NCBI GenBank assembly: GCA_024402665.1
Contig: JAKSTI010000019.1
Location: 1-37,779, forward strand
From: Treponema sp.
GTDB taxonomy: Bacteria > Spirochaetota > Spirochaetia > Treponematales > Treponemataceae
Reading direction: 5' to 3'
DNA: 37,779 nucleotides
A program made the translations under genes and the position numbers. The notes under the pieces are model-generated. The model did not search any database. It was not told the origin of the DNA and saw only the letters and a list, made by a program, of their open reading frames with translations. The stretch's first letter is position 1. Every line of letters begins with the position of its first letter. This document shows positions 22,815 to 30,859 of the stretch, in pieces.

Positions 22815-23699
22815 ATGAGAAAAATATCAGCCTGTTTAATTTCTTCTTTGATTTTTATAACCTCTGCCTTTTGTCAGCCAATTTCTTTGCCAGATGCCTA
22901 CGAACCTGTAATTGTAAAACAGTTTGCAGATGATTTATACAAAAACGGATTCTGGGATGAAGCTGCCAGTGAATATAAGCGCTATCTTTTTTTAGATGGA
23001 ACTGCCGGTTCTGATTCCACAGAAATTGACCTTTCAAAAGAAGATACGTTTTTTTTGCTGACAACCATTTATAATTCACAAAACAACAAAGATGGGATTT
23101 CCTGGCTTAGTACGAATTTCAGGAACAGGATGGGACCGGCGGTAAAAGAGAAACTTGATCTTGTTTCGGCCCGCTTCACTTTTAAAGAACGAAACCTTGA
23201 AGATTATTTATCTTTAACAACATTAATTGCCCCGGATTTCAAAGACTATTCAGATGAATTTGTCCTTCTTAATTCAATTTCCATTTCTTTGCTCCAGATG
23301 AATATTCAAGAAGCAATCTCTGCCGCAAATCAGGCCAGTCAGTCTTACCAGATTTTTACTCCTTTTGCCCAGACAGGCAGTCACTATAAAACAAAAAGCC
23401 CGGGACTTGCTCTTTTCTTTTCTGCAATTTTACCTGGCAGTGGAAAATGGTACGCCTCATCATCATTTATTCCTTTCTTAACATCTTTTGTTACAGTTGG
23501 TTCATTTACCGCAGCCACAATTTATACTGGAATTAAAAGTGAATGGAAGAGCTGGCGACCTTACGTATATGGAACTTGTGCCCTTGTTTTTTACATAACT
23601 GATTTATACGGTTCTTACAAAAGTGCACAACGCTGGAACAACACAAAATACAGAGAACTTTGCGAACAGGCAGATTTAATCTATGAACAGTTATACTAA
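22815..23699 (+). CDS. TPR plus membrane-domain envelope protein, copy 1
   Basis: The 294-residue protein has a signal peptide (to about residue 20) and an N-terminal TPR-like part (GFWDEAASEYKRYLF, about residues 40-60). A C-terminal membrane domain begins at GLALFFSAILPGSGKWYASS and has two or three hydrophobic segments. That last block resembles DUF5683-type membrane proteins. It is closely paralogous to the next gene, which shares the EAAxEYKRYLF motif and the layout. Its last 17 bases overlap the following gene. Shine-Dalgarno AAGGA. Function unknown; operon partners suggest envelope biogenesis. Confidence 0.75.
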   Translation: MRKISACLISSLIFITSAFCQPISLPDAYEPVIVKQFADDLYKNGFWDEAASEYKRYLFLDGTAGSDSTEIDLSKEDTFFLLTTIYNSQNNKDGISWLSTNFRNRMGPAVKEKLDLVSARFTFKERNLEDYLSLTTLIAPDFKDYSDEFVLLNSISISLLQMNIQEAISAANQASQSYQIFTPFAQTGSHYKTKSPGLALFFSAILPGSGKWYASSSFIPFLTSFVTVGSFTAATIYTGIKSEWKSWRPYVYGTCALVFYITDLYGSYKSAQRWNNTKYRELCEQADLIYEQLY

Positions 23700-24609
23700 A
23701 TTTTTATGTGCCCTGATTTTTTTCCTTTGCCCGGTTTTCTCTTTTGCCCAGGATCCTTACGAAAAAGTTTTTGATCTTGCAAAAAAACTTGAAACATCTG
23801 GCAGCTATTCTGAGGCGGCTACCGAATACAAGCGCTATCTTTTTATGCAGGATTATGCAGCCGCCGCCGGTAAAGAAGGAAGCCATCAGATAGAAGCTTT
23901 ATCTTTCCTCACCAATTACTACTCAGACTGCGGCCAGTTCCCTCTTGCAATAGATTACAACAAACAGGCCATAAACTATTCCCAGAATCTTCAAAACACA
24001 TCAGAAGATGTAAAACTGGCTCTTCATAAAAAAAACATCCTGCTTCAGCAAAAGGCCGCAGAATCACAAAATTTTAATCTGCTTTACAACACAGACATTG
24101 CCGCATACATTTCTTTCCCTGAATTTTCAGAAGAAATTAAACTTGCCGCAAATCTTGCCTGCCTTCATTCTTATGTTTATACACACAAATGGACTATGGT
24201 AAAAGAATTAACTTCCCAGATTAATTCAGATTATCCAGACGCAATTTCTCAGGAACAGCTGAATCAGATTTTTGAAGAACTGACAGCCCTTAAACAATTC
24301 AAGCTGAAAGATCCTGAACTGGCATTTTACCTTTCTATAATTCCGGGTCTTGGTCAACTTTACAGCGGAAACTACAAAGATGCCCTTAATGCATTTTTAC
24401 TGGACGGCTCCCTTCTTGCTCTTTCCGGCTACTCTCTTGCAACCCTGAATTTCTTTGATTTCTTCCTTCTTGAAATGGACGCCACTGTCAGATTTTACAG
24501 AGGAAACATGCAGAACGCCCAGATTGAAGCAATTGAATATAACAATACAAAAATTAAAATTCACAAAGATAAACTGCTGAATATAATAGAGGAAATTCAA
24601 AAAAACTAG
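23683..24609 (+). CDS. TPR plus membrane-domain envelope protein, copy 2
   Basis: A 308-residue paralogue of the preceding protein. It has a signal peptide ending near FSFAQ, a repeat motif SYSEAATEYKRYLFMQ, further helical repeats (FPLAIDYNKQAINYSQNL), then LSIIPGLGQLYSGNYKDAL and a hydrophobic C-terminal domain of two segments. PGxGQxYxG is the usual opening of DUF5683/TM2-like membrane domains. It is the last gene of the operon that begins at 21353. Its start overlaps the previous stop by 17 bases, implying coupled translation. No enzymatic motif is seen. Confidence 0.75.
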   Translation: MNSYTKFLCALIFFLCPVFSFAQDPYEKVFDLAKKLETSGSYSEAATEYKRYLFMQDYAAAAGKEGSHQIEALSFLTNYYSDCGQFPLAIDYNKQAINYSQNLQNTSEDVKLALHKKNILLQQKAAESQNFNLLYNTDIAAYISFPEFSEEIKLAANLACLHSYVYTHKWTMVKELTSQINSDYPDAISQEQLNQIFEELTALKQFKLKDPELAFYLSIIPGLGQLYSGNYKDALNAFLLDGSLLALSGYSLATLNFFDFFLLEMDATVRFYRGNMQNAQIEAIEYNNTKIKIHKDKLLNIIEEIQKN

Positions 24610-24631
24610 CAAAAGATGGGGTAAGTTTTCA

Positions 24632-24660
24632 TTTGAAAATTCCGATAAATGAATTATAAT
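24632..24660 (+). promoter_or_regulatory. promoter of the 24677 operon
   Basis: TTTGAA (24632-24637), a 17-base spacer and TATAAT (24655-24660). Transcription would begin about 10 bases before the ATG at 24677, leaving no room for a normal ribosome site. Confidence 0.6.
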
Positions 24661-24676
24661 TGAATTTGTTACTAAA

Positions 24677-25753
24677 ATGGATTACACAACTTCTTTCGAA
24701 AACATTGATATCAACTCATTCTTTGGGACAGACAGCGAACAGCCTCATAAACAGCAGAAGGTTGAAATGCTTTCTAAAAAACAGAGAGCCCTTCTTGAAG
24801 AGTTTTTGCCAGAAGTAAAAGCAATCGATCCTTCAAAATACGAAAGTTTTAAAAACCGCATGGATGATCTTGAAGCACTTGCCCAGGCAATGGGACGCTT
24901 CCCTTCTTTACTGGAACGACATCAGCTTGTTGGCGGTGAACGAACTCCAACTTCATTAATAGATTCCCTTATTGACCATCAGGATGCCGGAGACTCTTCT
25001 TTACAGCTTCCATCTAAAGCAATTCTGGGAAAAGCACTTTTAGTTTCTAAAATTCATACTTTCTCAAGTATTTCAAAATATACATTCCATGTACCGGAAG
25101 TAAAAAAATTCTACAAGGCATTTGAAAATGAAACTGTTATGTCTATGTTCTCTCTGCTTGTAGAAGATGTATATTTAAACTTAATCAGCGATACAACACA
25201 GCCTATGGAATACAGACGGGAATGGGCACTTTCACTTCTTTTACTTTGGGAACATTGGAATGACCAGGCCAGTGAAGATGTTGCACCAGTTTTGCAGTCT
25301 GTATGGACCGCCAGAAGAAAACTTGCACCTGCTTTTGGAACAATGATGGGAACAAGCGAACTGCTTCTTATTTCCATGCAGATGGATGACCAGTGGATTA
25401 GTTTTATTAAACAGCAGATGGGAGACCAGGGTGTAACTCAGGCAATGGAAGAGTTCCTCTTTGGTATTTCTTATGAACAGATTCTGTCTTTGCGCAAAAT
25501 CCTTAGAGAAAAAGGTATTCCTGCTATTGGTCGTGATGAAGTTTCTAAATTCTTAGGCGAACATGTTAAGGCTGATGCCGGACTTGATTACCGCGATTTC
25601 TATTCACTATATACAATCCGCCGCGATAATGCCCGTTCACGCAAACGAATGCATCTTGACGGACCACACAAAACTCTGGAAGATTACTTTATTCAGTTTA
25701 TTACAGCTAAAAACAAGGAGAAACAAAACAATGACACCTTCGCAAAATCATGA
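24677..25753 (+). CDS. conserved-looking protein of unknown function
   Basis: A 358-residue soluble, mostly helical protein without signal peptide or recognised motif. Visible features are an acidic, Gln/Lys-rich N terminus (to about residue 45), a long helical middle rich in Met, Leu and Trp (WALSLLLLWEHWNDQ), and a basic segment near residue 318 (RRDNARSRKRMH). I do not recognise the family. Its 3' end overlaps the next gene, an XRE-cupin regulator, by 23 bases, so the two are co-translated. It may be a partner of that regulator. Confidence 0.7.
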   Translation: MDYTTSFENIDINSFFGTDSEQPHKQQKVEMLSKKQRALLEEFLPEVKAIDPSKYESFKNRMDDLEALAQAMGRFPSLLERHQLVGGERTPTSLIDSLIDHQDAGDSSLQLPSKAILGKALLVSKIHTFSSISKYTFHVPEVKKFYKAFENETVMSMFSLLVEDVYLNLISDTTQPMEYRREWALSLLLLWEHWNDQASEDVAPVLQSVWTARRKLAPAFGTMMGTSELLLISMQMDDQWISFIKQQMGDQGVTQAMEEFLFGISYEQILSLRKILREKGIPAIGRDEVSKFLGEHVKADAGLDYRDFYSLYTIRRDNARSRKRMHLDGPHKTLEDYFIQFITAKNKEKQNNDTFAKS

Positions 25754-26339
25754 GTCTGAAAAACCAAGAAGGGTTCCATATCATTTTGGTGAAAAATTAC
25801 GTCAGGCACGTGAACACAAAGGATATACTCTTAAGGTTGTAGCTCAGCAGGCTGGTGTAAGTGAAAGTTTGGTTTCTCAGATTGAACGCAATCATGTTTC
25901 ACCTGCCATTGATACTTTGCTTGCTTTAGCAGATGTTCTTGATATTAACCTTGAATACCTTTTTGAAGAATATAGAAAAGATCGTCCTGTTCAGATTATC
26001 CGTGCAACAGAACGTCCAACTATAAAAGAAGAAGACATCATCTTTGAAGAATTATCTCATCCTGTTACATCAGATAAAGAAAATTCTATTGAATCTTACA
26101 TTCTTCGCATCCCTGAAAAATCTCATACCCACAGAGGTTCTTACGGTCATTTAGGTCGTGAATTTGGTATTGTTACTCAGGGAAAAGCAAAACTTGTTTA
26201 CGAAAATCAGGAATACATCATCAATGAAGGTGACAGTATTTCTTTCTCTGCCGCAGTTCCTCATATCATTGAAAACATTGGGGATTGCGAATTACGTGCA
26301 ATATGGGTTATAACTCCAGCACAGCGCTTTGTTAAATAA
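25731..26339 (+). CDS. XRE-cupin transcriptional regulator
   Basis: I start at 25731 because AAGGAG lies 11 bases upstream. Longer in-frame starts lack this and overlap the previous gene by more than 150 bases. The 202-residue protein has an XRE helix-turn-helix at about 18-75 (LRQAREHKGYTLKVVAQQAGVSESLVSQIERN). A cupin-2 domain lies at about 120-200 (SHTHRGSYGHLGREFGIVTQG, INEGDSISFSAAVPHIIEN). This class, including SutR/PuuR-like proteins, senses a small ligand through the cupin. The target is unknown. Its stop overlaps the TTG start of the next gene. Confidence 0.9.
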   Translation: MTPSQNHESEKPRRVPYHFGEKLRQAREHKGYTLKVVAQQAGVSESLVSQIERNHVSPAIDTLLALADVLDINLEYLFEEYRKDRPVQIIRATERPTIKEEDIIFEELSHPVTSDKENSIESYILRIPEKSHTHRGSYGHLGREFGIVTQGKAKLVYENQEYIINEGDSISFSAAVPHIIENIGDCELRAIWVITPAQRFVK

Positions 26340-27138
26340 ACTTAAACTCTTTTTATTTTTTCTAGTTTTCTCATTTCTTGCGGTTTCCTGTAAAACTACA
26401 TCTGTTATAACTGAATCTGGATGGCAGTCTGTTGCACAAGGAATTCAGCGCATTGATGTAAAGATGGCAGACAGGAATGTTTCTTATACCTGCGTAAAAA
26501 TTGACCTTGAAACAGAAGGGCTGGAAATTATTGCATCCCCAGCTGCAAAGGATGAAATTCAGTGTTTGTTTTCATTGAAGGAATTTGCCCGCAAAAATGA
26601 AACAATTGTCTGCGTGAACACAACTCCCTTTGCAATTGAAGAAAAACAGATTGTATTAATGGGCATTACAAAAACAAATGGGCTTGAACTTAGCGGCATT
26701 TATAATCCCCAGAAAGATTATTGTGTTCTTGCCCTTTCTAATAACCGTGCCGCCTTTTTTAATCAGAATAATCTGTCTGCAAAACAGCAGCAGTCATATG
26801 ATTTTATAATTTCCGGCTACTTCAGGATTCTTGAAAAAAATCAGATTGTAACAGATTCACAGATTCTCCGTTCCAGAACCGCCTGTGGAACTGACAAAAC
26901 AGGACGCTACTTATATCTTCTTTGCGGAACCCCAGATTTTTCTTTAACAGACAACAACGGTCTTTCTTATGTAGAATGCGCCCGTATTTTACAGGAACTT
27001 GGCTGCACAGATGCAATTGAATTTGACGGCGGTCACTCAAGCGGAATGTATATTTTTACAAAAAGCGTCCAGAAACCACTTTTTCAAAGAAAAATTCCTG
27101 CAGCACTTGGATTTAAACTCCAATCTTCACAAAACTAG
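26329..27138 (+). CDS. phosphodiester glycosidase (NAGPA)-like lipoprotein
   Basis: The best start is a TTG at 26329, overlapping the preceding stop; no ATG exists close enough to include the signal peptide. The 269-residue product has a lipobox FLAVSC (about Cys21). Its second half shows the NAGPA/phosphodiester glycosidase pattern: SRTACGTDKTGRYLYLL, YVECARILQELGCTDAIEFDGGHSS. Relatives remove GlcNAc or similar sugars from phosphodiesters in envelope polymers. The protein should face the periplasm. The last gene of its operon, it may act on cell-wall or exopolysaccharide substrates; that is inference. Confidence 0.8.
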   Translation: MLNKLKLFLFFLVFSFLAVSCKTTSVITESGWQSVAQGIQRIDVKMADRNVSYTCVKIDLETEGLEIIASPAAKDEIQCLFSLKEFARKNETIVCVNTTPFAIEEKQIVLMGITKTNGLELSGIYNPQKDYCVLALSNNRAAFFNQNNLSAKQQQSYDFIISGYFRILEKNQIVTDSQILRSRTACGTDKTGRYLYLLCGTPDFSLTDNNGLSYVECARILQELGCTDAIEFDGGHSSGMYIFTKSVQKPLFQRKIPAALGFKLQSSQN

Positions 27139-27175
27139 CCGATAATTAATCATCAAACTTTAAATAGAAACTTTA

Positions 27176-27204
27176 TTGCATATAATTTTTAATTTTTGTA
27201 TAAT
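27176..27204 (+). promoter_or_regulatory. promoter of citrate synthase gene
   Basis: TTGCAT (27176-27181), 17 bases, TATAAT (27199-27204). The predicted leader is about 53 bases and ends with a strong GGAGG ribosome site at 27254-27258. The whole 125-base gap is very AT-rich, and I see no riboswitch-like fold. Confidence 0.6.
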
Positions 27205-27263
27205 TATTTAATTTTGTAGAATTATTTCTGCATATTTATACAAAACTTTATTTGGAGGACCTT

Positions 27264-28625
27264 ATGTCAACAGAAAAACAGAAAGAAGCCATGCTTAAAA
27301 AACTGGAAAAACTTGCTATTCACAACGACCCTATTAATCCAGATTTATATCCTAAGTATGATGTCAAACGAGGTCTTCGCAATGCTAATGGAACTGGTGT
27401 TCTTGTTGGACTTACCCGTATTGGTGATGTAGTTGGATACGAAATTAAAGACGGTCAGAAAATTGCAGTTCCAGGACGCCTTATTTACCGTGGATATAAC
27501 GTAGAAGATATTATTAAAGATGCTGAACTTAACAAACAGTTTGGTTATGAACAGTGTGCTTATCTTCTTTTGTTCGGTGAATTACCTTCTCAGGAAAAAC
27601 TTGATGCTTTTAAAAACTATCTTGGAGAATTCAGAATCCTTCCTTCAAACTTTACAGAAGACATGATTATGAAAGCTCCTTCAAAAGATATTATGAATAA
27701 AATTGCCCGTGGTGTATTGGCAAGTTATTCTTATGATGAAGATCCTGAAGGTCGTTCAGTTGGAAATATTGTTCGTCAGTGTGTACAGCTTGTAGCCCGC
27801 TTCTCTACTCTTGCAGCTTATGGTTATCAGGCAAAACGCCGCTTCTATGATGACAAGAGTATGTACGTTCACAATCCAAAACCTGAACTTTCAACTGCAG
27901 AGAACTTCTTAAGACTTATCCGCTCAGACAAAACCTATACACGTCTTGAAGCAGAAATTCTTGACCTTGCATTGATTTTGCACGCAGAACATGGTGGTGG
28001 TAACAACTCATCATTAACAGTACACGTAGTTTCTTCTGCAGATACAGATACATATTCTGCTATAGCTGCCGCTGTTGGTTCATTAAAAGGACGCCGTCAT
28101 GGTGGTGCTAACATCCGCGTTATTGAAATGATGGATGATATTAAGGCAAATGTAAAAGACTGGACTAATGATAAAGAAATTGCAGCATATCTTACAAAGA
28201 TTGCTTCAAAAGAAGCTTTTGACCGCACAGGATTAATTTACGGAATGGGACACGCAGTTTATACAATCAGCGACCCTCGTGAAAAATTGCTTAAAGCTAA
28301 GGCAAAGGAACTTGCTAAAGAAAAAGGCTGCCTTGAAGAATTTGATCTTTACGATAGAATTGAAAGACTTGCACCTGGAATCGTACAGGCTGTTCATAGA
28401 TCTGACAAACAGGTATGTGCAAACGTAGACTTCTATTCTGGATTTGTTTATACAATGTTGAACATTCCACGTGAATTGTACACACCAATTTTTGCCATTT
28501 CCAGAATTGCCGGCTGGTCTGCACACCGTATTGAAGAGGTTGTTTCAGGTGGAAGAATCTACCGTCCTGCATACAAAAACGTATCTCCAGAACGTGATTT
28601 CATTCCACTTGCAGACAGAAAATAA
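27264..28625 (+). CDS. gltA: citrate synthase (Si-type)
   Basis: The ATG at 27264 follows GGAGG by 5 bases; an in-frame TTG at 27252 precedes that site and is not used. The 453-residue protein has the citrate synthase blocks RLIYRGYNVEDI, LHAEHGGGNNSSL (first catalytic His), the GMGHAVYTISDPR block (second His) and NVDFYSGFVY (catalytic Asp). It condenses oxaloacetate and acetyl-CoA. In a fermentative treponeme it probably feeds 2-oxoglutarate and glutamate synthesis rather than a full cycle, which is inference. It converges with the zinc peptidase gene over 21 bases. Confidence 0.92.
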   Translation: MSTEKQKEAMLKKLEKLAIHNDPINPDLYPKYDVKRGLRNANGTGVLVGLTRIGDVVGYEIKDGQKIAVPGRLIYRGYNVEDIIKDAELNKQFGYEQCAYLLLFGELPSQEKLDAFKNYLGEFRILPSNFTEDMIMKAPSKDIMNKIARGVLASYSYDEDPEGRSVGNIVRQCVQLVARFSTLAAYGYQAKRRFYDDKSMYVHNPKPELSTAENFLRLIRSDKTYTRLEAEILDLALILHAEHGGGNNSSLTVHVVSSADTDTYSAIAAAVGSLKGRRHGGANIRVIEMMDDIKANVKDWTNDKEIAAYLTKIASKEAFDRTGLIYGMGHAVYTISDPREKLLKAKAKELAKEKGCLEEFDLYDRIERLAPGIVQAVHRSDKQVCANVDFYSGFVYTMLNIPRELYTPIFAISRIAGWSAHRIEEVVSGGRIYRPAYKNVSPERDFIPLADRK

Positions 28626-28646
28626 ATCTTTTCTGCCGTATAGTTC

Positions 28647-29369
28647 TTATCTGCGTCTGTTTTTTGAAAGGAATACAAGGCGCAGTAAAGAACCAATTGC
28701 TGTTAATGCAGAAGCAACATAAGTCATTGCAGCAGCCCACAATACCTTACGGGCACCAGAAACTTCTGTTTTGTCTGTAAGGGTATTTGTTTCTTCCAGA
28801 ATCTTAAGAGCACGTCTTGAAGCGTTGAATTCTACCGGTAAAGTAACAAGATAGAACAAAACAGACAATCCAAACAAAATCAAACCAATATTTGTAATCA
28901 GCTGAGCAATCGGCATATTGCTTTTTGCAGAAGCACCAAAGATAATTCCAATAATAGCAAGAGTTGGTCCAAAGCGGCTTCCAATATTTGCAACAGGAAC
29001 AAGAGAACTTCTTAAAACTAATGGTCCGTATCCAACCTGATGCTGAATTGCATGGCCTGTTTCATGAGCAGCAACTCCAATTGCCGCAATAGATGTGCTG
29101 GCATAAGTTGCATCACTAAGATTCAATGTTTTTGAAGAAGGATTATAATTATCTGTAAGTTCACCGCTGATATGAGTAATTCTTACATCTGTAATTCCAT
29201 TTGCCTTTAACAAAATTGCAGCAGCCTGAGCCCCTGTAACTCCTCTTTTACTGGCAACTTTATCATAAGCTGCAAATCTGGACTTTACCATTGCAGAAGC
29301 AATCATACTTAAAATAATTGCAGGTAAAACAAAAATCAAATAAGTAATATCAAAACCGTAATAATACAT
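28647..29369 (-). CDS. membrane zinc metallopeptidase (YugP type)
   Basis: A 240-residue membrane protein of the Zn_peptidase_2/YugP family. An N-terminal transmembrane helix (about 8-26) comes first, then a soluble loop with DVRITHISGELTDNYNP and the zinc site AAHETGHAIQHQ (HExGH, about residue 101). Two to four hydrophobic segments follow (about 125-185 and 210-232). The length is normal. Its substrate is unknown; a role in membrane protein quality control is often supposed. It converges with citrate synthase. Confidence 0.88.
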   Translation of the reverse strand: MYYYGFDITYLIFVLPAIILSMIASAMVKSRFAAYDKVASKRGVTGAQAAAILLKANGITDVRITHISGELTDNYNPSSKTLNLSDATYASTSIAAIGVAAHETGHAIQHQVGYGPLVLRSSLVPVANIGSRFGPTLAIIGIIFGASAKSNMPIAQLITNIGLILFGLSVLFYLVTLPVEFNASRRALKILEETNTLTDKTEVSGARKVLWAAAMTYVASALTAIGSLLRLVFLSKNRRR

Positions 29370-29425
29370 ATACCCATCCTTATATTTTCATTAACTCTAT
29401 TCTAGCACGCATTGACGTTTTTTTA

Positions 29426-29437
29426 TATAATATATTT
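29426..29437 (+). promoter_or_regulatory. -10 element of the pseudouridine synthase gene
   Basis: A perfect TATAAT (29426-29431) sits 6 bases before the ATG at 29438. No convincing -35 at normal spacing and no Shine-Dalgarno is present. A leaderless message is predicted. Confidence 0.5.
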
Positions 29438-30235
29438 ATGGAAAGAATTGATAAAATCCTGGCCCACGAAGGCTTTGGTTCACGTAAAGATATTAAAAAA
29501 CTTCTTCGCAATTATGAAGTTCTGCTAAACGGAACACGCATTTTTGACAGCGCAACTCAGATTGATCCTGAAAAAGACACAATTATTGTAGATGGCGAAG
29601 AAATCAACCTTCATCAGAACATCTATCTTATGATGAACAAAATCATGCACACAGTTTCTTCAAATAAAGACGGTGAACATCAGACAGTTTTTGATTTGCT
29701 TGATGATGATATGAAAACTCCTTATCTTCAGGATAAACTTCACATAATCGGTCGCCTTGATATGGACACAGAAGGATTCCTGATTTTTACAACAGACGGA
29801 AACCTTACACACAAGCTGATTTCTCCAAAAACCCACGTTGGAAAAACATACTTTTGTATTCTTGAACATAGTGAGACTGAAGAACACAAAAAGCAGATTG
29901 AAAAACAGTTCTTTGACGGAATCCATATTGCAGCAGAAGACAATGAACCTGAAGCAGACTGCCAGAGTGGAGCAATTGTTAAATGGCTTGATGATGCAGC
30001 TGCCTCTAAATATATTCAAAACAGTTCCTGGGAAGGCAGTGCAAATACTTATGCCCTCCTTACAATTTACGAAGGAAAATATCATCAGGTAAAAAGAATG
30101 TTTGCCGCTGTTGATAACAAAATTGTTTTCTTAAAGCGCATCTCAATCGGAAAAACAACACTGGACCCTTCACTTGCACCTGGTGAATACAGAGAACTTT
30201 CTGACGAAGAAATTGATAATCTTATGGCAGAATAA
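29438..30235 (+). CDS. rsuA: RsuA-family rRNA pseudouridine synthase
   Basis: The 265-residue protein has an N-terminal S4 RNA-binding domain (about 2-48, RIDKILAHEGFGSRKDIKKLL). A pseudouridine synthase catalytic domain follows, with GRLDMDTEGFLIFTTDG (catalytic Asp, about residue 108) and a C-terminal YHQVKRMFAAV. RsuA modifies U516 of 16S rRNA; RluE/RluF relatives modify 23S rRNA, so the exact site is uncertain. Its promoter predicts leaderless transcription. Confidence 0.85.
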   Translation: MERIDKILAHEGFGSRKDIKKLLRNYEVLLNGTRIFDSATQIDPEKDTIIVDGEEINLHQNIYLMMNKIMHTVSSNKDGEHQTVFDLLDDDMKTPYLQDKLHIIGRLDMDTEGFLIFTTDGNLTHKLISPKTHVGKTYFCILEHSETEEHKKQIEKQFFDGIHIAAEDNEPEADCQSGAIVKWLDDAAASKYIQNSSWEGSANTYALLTIYEGKYHQVKRMFAAVDNKIVFLKRISIGKTTLDPSLAPGEYRELSDEEIDNLMAE

Positions 30236-30325
30236 AGCCATCAATAAAGCCATCTTTATTTAATACTAGAAAATTGAACTCTCCCATGCTAAAATAAAGA
30301 ACTAACTTTTTAAAGGAATGTACAG

Positions 30326-30811
30326 ATGACAACAAAACGCACAGATTACATCAACTGGGATGAATATTTTATGGGTATTGCAGCTCTTTCTGCCCTCCGT
30401 TCAAAAGATCCAAACTCTCAGGTTGGTGCCTGCATTGTAGATGAAAACAACAAAATTCTTTCAATGGGATACAACGGATTTCCAATGGGTTGTTCTGATG
30501 ACGATTTCCCTTGGGGACGTGACGGAGACCAGTGGCAGACAAAATATCCTTATGTTGTACACAGCGAATTAAATGCCATTTTAAATTATAGAGGCGGTTC
30601 TTTAGTTGGAACTAAACTTTATGTTACTTTATTCCCTTGTAATGAATGCGCAAAAGCAATTATTCAGGCTGGAATTAAAACTTTAATCTATGACAGTGAT
30701 AAATACGATGGAACTCCAGGAAACGTTGCAAGTAAAAAAATGCTTGCTGCTGCTGGAATTGAAGTAATTAAATACAAACCAACTGGCAGAAAGATTGAAT
30801 TAAATGTCTAA
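30326..30811 (+). CDS. dCMP deaminase (deoxycytidylate deaminase family)
   Basis: A 161-residue zinc deaminase with the HSELNAILN motif (zinc His and catalytic Glu, about residue 73) and PCNECAK (two zinc Cys, about residue 101), flanked by YNGFPMGCSDDDFPW and a C-terminal helix. It converts dCMP to dUMP, feeding thymidylate synthesis. ComEB-type proteins share the fold, but the length and motifs fit dCMP deaminase. Shine-Dalgarno AAGGA. It is followed by fhs 48 bases on, linking thymidylate and folate one-carbon supply. Confidence 0.9.
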   Translation: MTTKRTDYINWDEYFMGIAALSALRSKDPNSQVGACIVDENNKILSMGYNGFPMGCSDDDFPWGRDGDQWQTKYPYVVHSELNAILNYRGGSLVGTKLYVTLFPCNECAKAIIQAGIKTLIYDSDKYDGTPGNVASKKMLAAAGIEVIKYKPTGRKIELNV

Positions 30812-30859
30812 TTAGATTATCTTATATAAACTCTCAAACCAAAAAAAAACAGGAACGTT

